The translations under genes were made by a program, and so were the position numbers. The notes under the pieces are model-generated. The model searched no databases and was not told the DNA's origin. It saw nothing but the letters and a program-made list of their open reading frames with translations. DNA of 64,000 nucleotides from Myxococcales bacterium (lineage in GTDB: Bacteria; Myxococcota_A; Polyangia; Haliangiales; Haliangiaceae). Shown piece after piece: positions 18,705 to 27,020 of this stretch (the stretch's first letter is position 1; the number at the start of each line of letters is the position of its first letter). The stretch spans positions 1-64,000 of the forward strand of contig JADJJK010000014.1 of assembly GCA_016706545.1 (NCBI GenBank). The letters are read 5' to 3'.

Positions 18705-19690
18705 GCACGGCGACGCCGCGGGCGGTGGAGGTGGTGGCCCTCGGCTGCGCCGATCCGCGCGCGCCCATCGGCGACGACGTGATGCGCAGCGGCCCGGAGC
18801 GGATGGCGCTGCGGCTGATGTCGCGCAGCGCCGTCCTGGCCTATCACGCCGCGCGCGAGGCGCTCGCTGGCGCGGCGTGGCCCGACCTCACCGAGGCGGG
18901 GCTGTTCATGGCGGTCGGCGCCTCCGGCAGCGACCTCGAGCAACTGCGACGGATCTTGCTGGCCAGCCAGGGCGAGCGCGGCTTCACCCTGGCGCGCTTT
19001 GGCGAGCAAGGGCTGCGCGTCTGCAACCCGCTGTTTGCCTTTCAGCTCATGAACAACTTCACCATGGCCCACACCGCCATCCTCACCGGCACCCGCGGCC
19101 CCAACGCGGTGCTGTTCTCCCGCGGCGTGGGCACGCTGGCCGCGCTCGACGAGGCGCTGGCCGCGCTGCGCCACGGCGACTGCGCGCGCGCGCTGGTCGG
19201 CGCCGCTGACAGCGCGGTGCATCCGGTGACCGCGCTGGAGCACACCCGCTGGCACGGCGAGCTGGCGGACGCGCCCGCCGGCGAGGGCGCGGCGGTGCTG
19301 GCGCTCGCTGCCGTCGATCCACGCGCGGGCGCGCCAGAGCCTGGCGCGGGCCCGAGTCGCTGGCACATCGCCTCGGTCGAGTGGTCCGAGGGGGGCGCGC
19401 CAAGGCCCGGCGCACCGTCTCGCGCCGCCCTGGGGATCGCCGACGACGACGCGGTGGTGCTCCACGGCTGGCGCGCCGACGTGGCGGCGGAGCTGGCGAC
19501 CGCGCTGGCCGGGCGCGCGGCGCCTGCGGTGAGCGTCCTTTCGCTGCCGGACTGCCTCGCCGCGACCGCGCCGCTGGCCTGGGCGGAGGCGCTGTCACGC
19601 GCCCCGGCGACCTGCCACGCGCTGGCGGTGGTCACCGCAGATCGAGACGGCGGCGTGGGCGCGGTGCGCTTCGTGCGAGGTGCGCGGTGA
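18701..19690 (+). CDS. Ketosynthase-like protein without catalytic Cys (chain-length-factor-like)
   Basis: 329 residues, shorter than a normal KS. The thiolase-type segment aligns around NAVLFSRGVGTLAALDEAL, where the nucleophile-elbow Cys of active KS is replaced (Gly by my alignment). The two catalytic-His motifs in the C-terminal half are also missing, and the C-terminal domain is short. Such degenerate subunits act as chain-length factors in type II polyketide and aryl polyene systems, forming a heterodimer with an active KS. The ATGA overlap on one side and GTGA overlap on the other place it between two intact KS genes. Confidence 0.65.
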   Translation: MSTATPRAVEVVALGCADPRAPIGDDVMRSGPERMALRLMSRSAVLAYHAAREALAGAAWPDLTEAGLFMAVGASGSDLEQLRRILLASQGERGFTLARFGEQGLRVCNPLFAFQLMNNFTMAHTAILTGTRGPNAVLFSRGVGTLAALDEALAALRHGDCARALVGAADSAVHPVTALEHTRWHGELADAPAGEGAAVLALAAVDPRAGAPEPGAGPSRWHIASVEWSEGGAPRPGAPSRAALGIADDDAVVLHGWRADVAAELATALAGRAAPAVSVLSLPDCLAATAPLAWAEALSRAPATCHALAVVTADRDGGVGAVRFVRGAR

Positions 19691-21015
19691 CCGCCGTGAT
19701 CACCGGGCTGGGCGTGATCTCGCCGTTTGGCGCGGGCGTCACCGCGTTCTTCGACGGGCTGTGCAGCGGTCGCTCCGCGGTGGCGCCGATCACGAGCTTC
19801 GACGCCGCGAGCTTCCCGGTGAGCGTCGCGGCCGAGGTCCCGGCGGCGACCGCCGAGCGCTGGCGAGCGCCCGGCGCGGTCAGCGACGCGCACGCGCGAG
19901 ATCGCAAGGTGGGCTTTGCGCTCGCCGCCGCCCACCAGGCCCTGGCGCAGGCCGGCCTGGTGGACGCTGGCCCGGGGCCGAGCACAGCGCCGAGCACAGC
20001 GCCGAGCCCGGCGCACGGTCTGGAGCCCCGCGCCGGCGGTCACGCCGCGCTCGCCGCTGCGGCGTTGAGCCTGGGGCTTGGGCTCGAGACCGCGCTGCTC
20101 GAGGACTTCGCCGTGCTCGGGGATCACATCGACTGGGACACCGAGCGAGCGAGAGCGCTCGCGGCGCACGCCGCGGGCGAACGCACGCCGCGGCTGCGCA
20201 CGCCCGCCGATCTGGCGGCGCGCGCGCTGCGCGCCCACTTCGGGCTTGGCGGGCCGCAGTACCTGCACATGTCCGCGTGCGCGGCCGGCGCCGCGGCGCT
20301 GGCGTGCGCGGCTTCGTTGATCGAACGCGGGCGCGCGCGCACCGTCCTGTGCGGCGGCACCGACTCCATGATCAACCCGCTGGGGCTCGGCGGGATGGCG
20401 CGGCTGGGCGCCACCTCGCCGCGCGCCGCCAGCGACGCTTGCCGACCGTTCGACTTGCACCGCGACGGCCTGGCGATGGGCGAGGGCGCGGCCATGTTCG
20501 TCGTCGAAGACGCCGCCGCCGCGCGCGACCGCGGCGCCACCGCGCTGGCCGCCATCACCGGCTGGGGCAGCACCCAGGATGCGTACAAGGCCACCGCGCC
20601 GCGGCCCGACGGCGCCGCCGCGGTCGCGGCCATGCAGCGCGCGCTCCAGCGCGCCGGCCTCGTCCCCGGCGACCTCGACTACCTCAACGCCCACGGCACC
20701 GGCACCCCGCTCAACGACGTCGCCGAGGCGCAGGCCATCGCCGCGGTGTTTGGTCCGCCGCGGCTGCCGGTCAGCTCCATCAAGGGCGCGATCGGCCACG
20801 CCATGGCGGCCGCTGGCGCGCTCGAGCTGGCGGCCTGCGTGCTGGCGCTGGCCCAGCAGCGGGCCCCCGGCACCACCGGCCTTCGCGAGCTCGATCCGCT
20901 GTGCGCGGTGGTCGCGTTGCCGCCGGGCGCGCACCCGCTGCGCCTGCGCCGCGTGCTGTCGAACTCCTTTGGCTTTGGCGGCCACAACGCCAGCGTGATC
21001 CTGGAGGCCGCGTGA
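19687..21015 (+). CDS. Beta-ketoacyl-ACP synthase, FabF-like (second active KS)
   Basis: 442 residues from GTG 19687. The N-terminus VITGLGVISPFG is FabF-like. The triad is C198 (HMSACAAGA), H336 (NAHGTGTPLND) and H371 after K366 (SSIKGAIGH). The tail NSFGFGGHNAS is standard. A Pro/Ser/Thr insertion at about 95-112 (three APST-type repeats) is unusual. It should elongate an ACP-bound acyl chain with malonyl-ACP. It overlaps its neighbours by 4 bases each and is followed by a second Cys-less KS homologue. Confidence 0.9.
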   Translation: MTAVITGLGVISPFGAGVTAFFDGLCSGRSAVAPITSFDAASFPVSVAAEVPAATAERWRAPGAVSDAHARDRKVGFALAAAHQALAQAGLVDAGPGPSTAPSTAPSPAHGLEPRAGGHAALAAAALSLGLGLETALLEDFAVLGDHIDWDTERARALAAHAAGERTPRLRTPADLAARALRAHFGLGGPQYLHMSACAAGAAALACAASLIERGRARTVLCGGTDSMINPLGLGGMARLGATSPRAASDACRPFDLHRDGLAMGEGAAMFVVEDAAAARDRGATALAAITGWGSTQDAYKATAPRPDGAAAVAAMQRALQRAGLVPGDLDYLNAHGTGTPLNDVAEAQAIAAVFGPPRLPVSSIKGAIGHAMAAAGALELAACVLALAQQRAPGTTGLRELDPLCAVVALPPGAHPLRLRRVLSNSFGFGGHNASVILEAA

Positions 21016-22118
21016 CCGCGCCGGTCGCGCCGGTCGCGATCGTCGGGGCGGCGCTGCGCACGGCGCGCGGCGACGACCCGGACGCGCTGGCGCGCATGCT
21101 GGTGGGCGAGCTGCCGCCGCCAGCGCCGTTCGCCCTGCCCGCGCCGTGGTCGGCGTACCCGGTCCGCGCCGTCGCCGAGATCCCCGGCGCGCCGGCGCGC
21201 AGCCCGCACGAGCGCATCCTGCGGCGGATGGGCCTGCACGCGCATCAGGTGGCGACCGAGGCGCTGCGCCGCTCCGGCGTGGCCTGCGGAGATCGGCTCG
21301 GGCTCTACACCGGCATCGGCGGCCTGCGCGCGCAGTGGCAGGATCTGATCCCGGCGCTGCGCGACCAGAGCGCGGACTTCAGCGCGAGCTGGAGCCGCGG
21401 CCTGCGGCTGCTCCACCCGTACTGGATGCTGCAGCACCTGAGCAACAACACCCACGCGCTGCTGTCCAAGGACGTGTCGGCGCGCGGCGAGGGCTTCACC
21501 TTCGGCGGCGCCAACGCTGGCGCGCAGGCGCTGCAGGCCGCGGCGGCCGCGGTGGTAACCGGCGCGATCGACGCCGCGTTGGTGGTGGCGTACGACTCGC
21601 TGCTCGAGCCGGAGCTGCTGCTGCACTGGCGCGGCCAAGGCATCCCGTCCGAGGCCGCGGCGGCGCTGGTGCTGGTGGCGGACCCGGCAGCGGCGGCGAC
21701 AGCGGCGGTGGCGGACCCGGCAGCAGCAGCATCGCCGGCTGCACGCCCCGCTGCGCAGGCCTGGCTGCAGGCGCGCACCGCCGCCGACGCCGCCGAGACC
21801 AGCGACGGCGACGCGCAGGCGCTGCCCACCGCCGAGACGGTCGCCGCGGCGTGCGCGGGCTGGGAGCGCTGGAGTCATCTCGACACGGCGCCGTGGATCG
21901 CGGCGCCGCCGCCTGGGCCTGCGCGGACACCGCACCGCGCCACCCACGATGTCACCGCGATCCTCGGCGATTGCGGCGCGGCCACCAGCATCGTGCAAGC
22001 GATCCTGTGGGCTACCCAACTGTCTCGCGCCGCGTCGACTCCAGACGCTTCCGCACTTTGCCTTTCTGCTGGCTTGCCCGGGCTGCTTGGAGCCGTGCGA
22101 GTATCCAGCTCACGATGA
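21012..22118 (+). CDS. Second ketosynthase-like protein without catalytic Cys
   Basis: 368 residues from GTG 21012 (GTGA overlap). The fold is suggested by VAIVGAALRTARGDD at the start, HERILRRMGLHAHQVATEAL, and an elbow region EGFTFGGANAGAQAL that lacks the nucleophile Cys. No HGT motif or GHxxAAAG motif follows; instead there is an Ala-rich insert at about 225-265 (ADPAAAATAAVADPAAAA). It is probably a non-catalytic partner of the KS at 19687, analogous to a chain-length factor. This is an inference from position and alignment. Confidence 0.55.
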   Translation: MTAPVAPVAIVGAALRTARGDDPDALARMLVGELPPPAPFALPAPWSAYPVRAVAEIPGAPARSPHERILRRMGLHAHQVATEALRRSGVACGDRLGLYTGIGGLRAQWQDLIPALRDQSADFSASWSRGLRLLHPYWMLQHLSNNTHALLSKDVSARGEGFTFGGANAGAQALQAAAAAVVTGAIDAALVVAYDSLLEPELLLHWRGQGIPSEAAAALVLVADPAAAATAAVADPAAAASPAARPAAQAWLQARTAADAAETSDGDAQALPTAETVAAACAGWERWSHLDTAPWIAAPPPGPARTPHRATHDVTAILGDCGAATSIVQAILWATQLSRAASTPDASALCLSAGLPGLLGAVRVSSSR

Positions 22119-22537
22119 GCGCCGCACTGACCTCCTCCTCCCCCGCCGTCCACCACGCAGAGACCGTGCGCCTGGCAGTCGCTGAAGCGCTCAACCTCGA
22201 TCCCGCCACCGTCGGGCCGGACTCGAACCTGATGGACGATCTCGGCGCGGACTCGCTGGCCTTCCTCGACATCGTGTTTCGCATCGAGCAGGCCTTCTCC
22301 ATCGAGATCACCCGCGGCGAGATGGAGCGCGCCGCGCGCGGCGACATGAGCGCGGAGGAGTTCGCGCCCGCGGGCGTGATCTCGGAGCGCGGCCTCGAGC
22401 GCCTGCGCGAGCTGTTGCCCGAGGGCGGCGCCAAGATCGCGCCCGGCCTGCGCGCCACCCAGATCTTGAGCCTGTTCACGGTGGCGACCTTCGTCAAGAT
22501 CGCCGAGGGCAAGCTGACCGGCGGAGCCCAGGCGTGA
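22115..22537 (+). CDS. Acyl carrier protein with C-terminal extension
   Basis: 140 residues; the carrier domain occupies about residues 14-75. DDLGADSLAFLD contains S47, the expected attachment site for 4'-phosphopantetheine. The domain is followed by about 60 extra residues (SERGLERLRELLPEG, ILSLFTVATFVKIAEGKL), whereas ordinary ACPs are about 80 residues long. The extension may dock a dedicated partner. It lies between the KS block and the second radical SAM gene with 4-base overlaps both sides, so it is the likely carrier for the chain made by this operon. Confidence 0.85.
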   Translation: MSAALTSSSPAVHHAETVRLAVAEALNLDPATVGPDSNLMDDLGADSLAFLDIVFRIEQAFSIEITRGEMERAARGDMSAEEFAPAGVISERGLERLRELLPEGGAKIAPGLRATQILSLFTVATFVKIAEGKLTGGAQA

Positions 22538-24063
22538 GCGCCGCGGCGGCCGCGCCCGCCAACCCGGACTGGAACGCGGCGGCCTTCGCCAGCGAGGCGC
22601 TCATCCACGAGACCACCAGCCTGTGCCGGCAGTGCAAGCACGCCTTGACCGCCCGCGTGGTCGAGCTCGACGGCGAGGTCTGGATGACCAAGTCGTGTCC
22701 GACGCACGGCCCCGCCACCGTGAAGCTGTCGACCAGCGCCGCGTGGTACCGCGAGACGCGCGCCGTGGTGCCGCGGCTGCAGCCGCCGCCGCGCGCGCCC
22801 AAGCCCATCGAGCACGGCTGCCCGTTCGACTGCGGCGCCTGCGCGGCGCACCAGGCGCGGATCCGGCTGCCGGTGGTCACCATCACCAGCGCGTGCAACC
22901 TCGACTGCCCGATCTGCTACGTCCACAACAAGAACGACGACGCCTACAACATGAGCCGGGACGACTTCGCCGCCGTGCTCGATCAGCTCGTGGAGCAGCA
23001 GCGCGAGCTCGACATCATCAACATCACCGGCGGCGAGCCGCTGATGCATCCGGAGATCCTCGACTTCATCGAGATGGCGCACGCGCGCGGCATCCACCGC
23101 GTCAGCGTGTGCTCCAACGGCCTCAAGCTGGCCAAGAACGAGGCCCTGGTGGAGCGGCTCGGGCAGCTCGGCGCGCGCATCGCCCTGTCGTTTGACTCCT
23201 TCGACACCGACGCCGACTTCCTGCTGCAGGGCGCGCACCTCATCAAGGTCAAGCAGCAGGTGCTGGACCTACTCGACAAGCACCACGTCGACTGCACGCT
23301 GATCCCGGTGATGACCAAGGGCGTCAACGACCACGAGATCGGGCGCATCATCTCGTACGCGATGGCGCGGAGCTGCGTCCGCCATCTCGAGATCCACACC
23401 ATCACGTACACCGGCCAGGGCGGCGTCTCGTTCGATCGCAGCGGGCGGATCTCCATCTACGAGGTCCTCCAGCAGATCGAGGCCACCACCGACGGCATGC
23501 TCACGGTGGCCGACTTCGTGCCGTCCCCGCAGGCCCACCCGCTGTGCTACCAGGTCGCCTACCTGCTCTGTGATCCGGAAGATCCCAGCGAGCAGCCCAT
23601 CTCCATCACCCGCCTCATCTCCCGCGAAGAGCTCTACGATTGCCTGTCGGAGCGGCTCTATCTCGAGCCGTCGCCCCGCCTGGAGAGCGCGCTGCAGGAC
23701 GCGATCAACCGGCTGTGGTCGGCCGATGATGAGGAGCCCGGGCGCGAGCGCACGCTGCAGCTCCTCAAGCGGATGCTCGGCGAGCTGTTCCCGCAGGACC
23801 GCGTGCTGACCCCGGAGCAAGCGCTGCGCGTCAGCGAGCGCTGGGCCAAGGCGGTGTACCTGCACTCGCACATGGACGAGGACACCTTCGATGTGGAGCG
23901 CGCGGCGCAGTGCTGCGACAGCAACTGTTACGCCGACGGGTCCACGATCCCGGTGTGCAACTACAACGTCTTGCAGCGCGAGACCGAGGAGCACTTCATG
24001 ATGAAGCCCGTGGTGCGGACGCCGCGAACCGGCGGCAAGCGGCTGCCCGTGGTGCAGCGGTGA
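22534..24063 (+). CDS. Radical SAM enzyme, COG1964/tetraether-synthase-like (copy 2)
   Basis: 509 residues from GTG 22534 (GTGA overlap with the ACP stop). It has an N-terminal CRQC and later SCPTHG, then HGCPFDCGAC at 94-103, radical SAM motif C121-x3-C125-x2-C128 (CNLDCPIC), GGEP, and a C-terminal Cys cluster (QCCDSNC). It is much closer to copy 3 at 29363 than to copy 1: both share SACNLDCPICY, DFVPSPxAHPLCYQV and VHSHMDEDTFD/HSHMDEDTFD. Being coupled to the ACP gene suggests an acyl-chain substrate, perhaps ACP-bound. The reaction (C-C coupling, methylation or other) cannot be read from sequence. Confidence 0.8.
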   Translation: MSAAAAAPANPDWNAAAFASEALIHETTSLCRQCKHALTARVVELDGEVWMTKSCPTHGPATVKLSTSAAWYRETRAVVPRLQPPPRAPKPIEHGCPFDCGACAAHQARIRLPVVTITSACNLDCPICYVHNKNDDAYNMSRDDFAAVLDQLVEQQRELDIINITGGEPLMHPEILDFIEMAHARGIHRVSVCSNGLKLAKNEALVERLGQLGARIALSFDSFDTDADFLLQGAHLIKVKQQVLDLLDKHHVDCTLIPVMTKGVNDHEIGRIISYAMARSCVRHLEIHTITYTGQGGVSFDRSGRISIYEVLQQIEATTDGMLTVADFVPSPQAHPLCYQVAYLLCDPEDPSEQPISITRLISREELYDCLSERLYLEPSPRLESALQDAINRLWSADDEEPGRERTLQLLKRMLGELFPQDRVLTPEQALRVSERWAKAVYLHSHMDEDTFDVERAAQCCDSNCYADGSTIPVCNYNVLQRETEEHFMMKPVVRTPRTGGKRLPVVQR

Positions 24064-26294
24064 CCCGCCTGTCCGGGATGCGCTGCGTGATCACCGGCGG
24101 CTCGCGAGGACTCGGGCGCGCCATGGTGACGCGCTTCTGCGCCGAGGGCGCGCGCGTGCTGTTCACCTACTCGCGCAACGACGCCGACGCCGAGACCACC
24201 CGCGCCGCGGTGGCCGCCGCCGGCGGCGAGGTGCTGGTGCAGAAGGGCGACTGCGCCGACGCCGCCCACGCCAAGGCGGTGCTCGGCCAGGTGATGACCC
24301 AGTGGGGCGGCATCGACGTCCTGGTCAACAACGCCGGCACCACCCAGGTCCTGCCCATCGGCCTGCTCGACGAGGCGGACTGGGACCGGGTGATGGACGT
24401 CAACGTCAAGGGCGCCTATCTGTTCAGCCGCGCCGCGCTGCGGCCGATGATCCGCGCCCGCGCCGGCGCCATCTTGAACATCGGCACCTTCGCCTCCGAG
24501 CGCATGGTCGAGGCGCCGGTCCACTACGCCGCCGCCAAGGCCGCGCTGCGCGGCTTCACCGAAGCGCTGGCGCGCGAGGTGGGCCGGTACAACGTCCGCG
24601 TCAACCTGCTGGCGCCTGGCCTGCTCGATGTCGGGCTGGCGCAGACCTTGCCCAAGCACCGGCTCGCCGAGTACACGCGGCAGTCGCCGTCGGGCCGGCT
24701 GGGACACGCCGACGAGATCGCCGCGATCGCCGCGTTCCTCGTCAGCCGTGAGAACTCCTTGATGACCGGCGCCAAGCTGGTCGCGGATGGGGGGGCTTTA
24801 GTGACCACCAGCGAGCACAGCCAAGGGGCTGGGCCTGTCAACCAGGCCGTTCACCAGGTCGCCAGCGAGGTCGCGAACGACGTCGCCAGCGCGGCCACGA
24901 CCGCCGCCGCAGCCACCGCGACCGCCGCAGCCGCGACCGCCGCCGCCGGCCTGCGCCTGGCCGAGCACGTCCGCGACGGCGTGGAGGGCTTCCGCTCCTA
25001 CATCAACGGCATGATCGCGCTGCGCGCCGAGCTCCTGGGCGAGCCGTGGCGCGCGCTGCGGGTCAAGGACGGGCGCCTGTTCGACGACGAGCGCACCTAC
25101 GAGGAGTTCCACGGCACCCAGAGCTTCGGCCATCGCCACCCGGCGATCGCGGCGGCGCTGCGCGCGTTCCTCGACACCGACCACGTCAACTGGTACCCGG
25201 CCCGCGTCAACCCGTACGCCGGCAGCCTGGCGCGGCGGCTGTGCGAGCGCGCGAACCTCGGCACCGCGCCCTACGACGGCGGCCCGCCGACCACGCCCGG
25301 CGCGTATCACAGCGTGTTCTTCGCCAACTCCGGCAGCGACGGCGTGGAGGCGGCGATCAAGCTCGCGCGCGCGGCGACCGGCCGCCCCCGCATCCTGTCC
25401 ATGGCCGGCGCCTACCACGGCTGCACCATGGGGAGCTGCGCGCTGATGCAGCCGGGCATGTTCAAGGATCCGTTCGCGCCGCACTTGCCGGGCGCGGTGG
25501 TGCTGCCGTTCGCGGATCTGGACGCGCTGGCGCGTGAGCTGTCCTGCGGCGACGTGGCCAGCGTGGTGGTGGAGCCGATCCAGCTCGAGGGCGGCGTCAA
25601 CACGCTGCCGCCGGCCTTCGTCGAGGCGCTGTGCGAGCTCACCGCCAAGCACGACGTGGCGCTCATCGCCGACGAGATCCAGACCGGCATGGGCCGCACC
25701 GGGCGCTTCTTGGCCAGCGAGGCGTGGCCGCGCCGGCCAGACGCGGTGGTGCTCGGCAAGCACCTGGGCGGCGGCCTCTTGCCGATCTCGGCGATGATGA
25801 CCACCACCGCCTGGTTCGAGCGCGCCTACACCCGCGACTACGCCGCCGCCGAGGCGCACAACACGACCTTCGGCGGCAACGCGATGGCGTGCGTCGCGGC
25901 CCACGCCGCGCTCGATCTGCTCACCGACGCGCAGATCGCGCGCAACGCGGAGCTCGGCGGCTTCGTGCGCGCCGAGCTGCAGCGCGTGATCGGCCAGAGC
26001 CCGCTCTACGCCGGTCACCGCGGCGCCGGCATGATGCTCGGCATCGGCCTGCACGACCTGGCCCATCCGTGGCTGTCGTTCGAGCACTTTGGCGTGCCCG
26101 GCCTGGCCAACCAGCCGAGCGTGGGCGTCTTGCTGTGCTACCGGATGTACAAGCGCGGCTACTACCCGTTCGTGTGCGGCCACCGGTGGAACACCTTGCG
26201 GATCCTCCCGCGCTTCACCATCGACGAGGCCGCGCTCACCGGCTTCGTCACGGCGCTCGGCGAGGAGATGGAGTACCTATGCGAGCAGAGCTAG
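24060..26294 (+). CDS. Fusion of an SDR oxidoreductase and a class III PLP aminotransferase
   Basis: 744 residues in one uninterrupted frame from GTG 24060 (GTGA overlap). Residues 1-245 are an SDR: GGSRGLG, NNAG, Y156 and K160 (HYAAAK), with Thr143 where Ser is usual. Residues about 250-297 are an Ala-rich linker. Residues about 298-744 are a class III (omega) aminotransferase: ANSGSDGVEAAIKLAR, YHGCTMG, D538 in LIADEIQTGMGRTG and the PLP lysine K567 in VVLGKHLGGG. The order suggests two successive steps: oxidation of a hydroxyl to a ketone or aldehyde (or the reverse), then amination with PLP. It would put a primary amine on the chain made by the upstream KS genes. Confidence 0.8.
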   Translation: MTRLSGMRCVITGGSRGLGRAMVTRFCAEGARVLFTYSRNDADAETTRAAVAAAGGEVLVQKGDCADAAHAKAVLGQVMTQWGGIDVLVNNAGTTQVLPIGLLDEADWDRVMDVNVKGAYLFSRAALRPMIRARAGAILNIGTFASERMVEAPVHYAAAKAALRGFTEALAREVGRYNVRVNLLAPGLLDVGLAQTLPKHRLAEYTRQSPSGRLGHADEIAAIAAFLVSRENSLMTGAKLVADGGALVTTSEHSQGAGPVNQAVHQVASEVANDVASAATTAAAATATAAAATAAAGLRLAEHVRDGVEGFRSYINGMIALRAELLGEPWRALRVKDGRLFDDERTYEEFHGTQSFGHRHPAIAAALRAFLDTDHVNWYPARVNPYAGSLARRLCERANLGTAPYDGGPPTTPGAYHSVFFANSGSDGVEAAIKLARAATGRPRILSMAGAYHGCTMGSCALMQPGMFKDPFAPHLPGAVVLPFADLDALARELSCGDVASVVVEPIQLEGGVNTLPPAFVEALCELTAKHDVALIADEIQTGMGRTGRFLASEAWPRRPDAVVLGKHLGGGLLPISAMMTTTAWFERAYTRDYAAAEAHNTTFGGNAMACVAAHAALDLLTDAQIARNAELGGFVRAELQRVIGQSPLYAGHRGAGMMLGIGLHDLAHPWLSFEHFGVPGLANQPSVGVLLCYRMYKRGYYPFVCGHRWNTLRILPRFTIDEAALTGFVTALGEEMEYLCEQS

Positions 26295-26998
26295 CAGCCA
26301 AGCCGCGAGCCTGGGTGCTCGGCGGCAGCGGCGCCATCGGCGGGGCGGTGGTGCGCGCGCTGCGAGCGCGGCAGATCGACACGGTGATGACCTACCGCAG
26401 CCGCAAGGAGCCGGCGCTCGCCCTGGCCGCCGAGACCGGCGCGCGCGCCCTCGAGCTGCAGCTCTCGAGCCGCGACGCGCTCATCCCTCAGCTCGACGCC
26501 GAGCTGGCGCTCGGCCGGCCCTCGCTCATCGTCCACTGCGTCGCGCAGTCCGCGGCCCTGCCGCTCGTGGAGCTGAGCGAGGCGCTGTGGCGAGACACCC
26601 TGCAGGCCAACGCGGAGTCCGCGCTGTGGCTGGCGCAGTGGGCAGCCGCCCGCGAGCTGTCGCCGCTGGATCTGGTGTTCACCGGCGGCCTCGACCGCAG
26701 CCAGAGCCTGCCGCTGCCGGTCCACTACGCGGCTACCCAGGGCATGCTCGCGGCCATGGTGATGGCGCTTGGCCATGAGCTTGGGCCGCGCGGGATCCGC
26801 GTCAACATGGTGTCGCTGGGCGTGATGGACGCCGGCTTGTCCGCCACGCTGACCAGCGAGCGCCGCACCGACTACGAGCACTTCTCGGCGCTGCGCCGCG
26901 TCGGGCGAGCAGAGGAGGCCGCGCAGGTCATCACCTGGCTTGGGCTCGAGAACTCGTACATCCAGGGCAAGGTGATCGCGGTCAACGGCGGCATCTGA
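26279..26998 (+). CDS. Degenerate SDR-family protein
   Basis: 239 residues from ATG 26279, overlapping the end of the fusion gene by 16 bp. The nucleotide-binding loop GGSGAIGG is intact. The active site is altered: Y150 is kept but the Lys four residues later is Gln (HYAATQ), and the catalytic Ser position 13 residues before Tyr is Gly. It may be a non-catalytic subunit or use a different mechanism. The C-terminal part (NSYIQGKVIAVNGGI) is normal for SDRs. It is the ninth gene of the rightward operon, 22 bp before the acyltransferase. Confidence 0.7.
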   Translation: MRAELAAKPRAWVLGGSGAIGGAVVRALRARQIDTVMTYRSRKEPALALAAETGARALELQLSSRDALIPQLDAELALGRPSLIVHCVAQSAALPLVELSEALWRDTLQANAESALWLAQWAAARELSPLDLVFTGGLDRSQSLPLPVHYAATQGMLAAMVMALGHELGPRGIRVNMVSLGVMDAGLSATLTSERRTDYEHFSALRRVGRAEEAAQVITWLGLENSYIQGKVIAVNGGI

Positions 26999-27020
26999 TG
27001 CGCCCCGCCACCGCGCGCGT

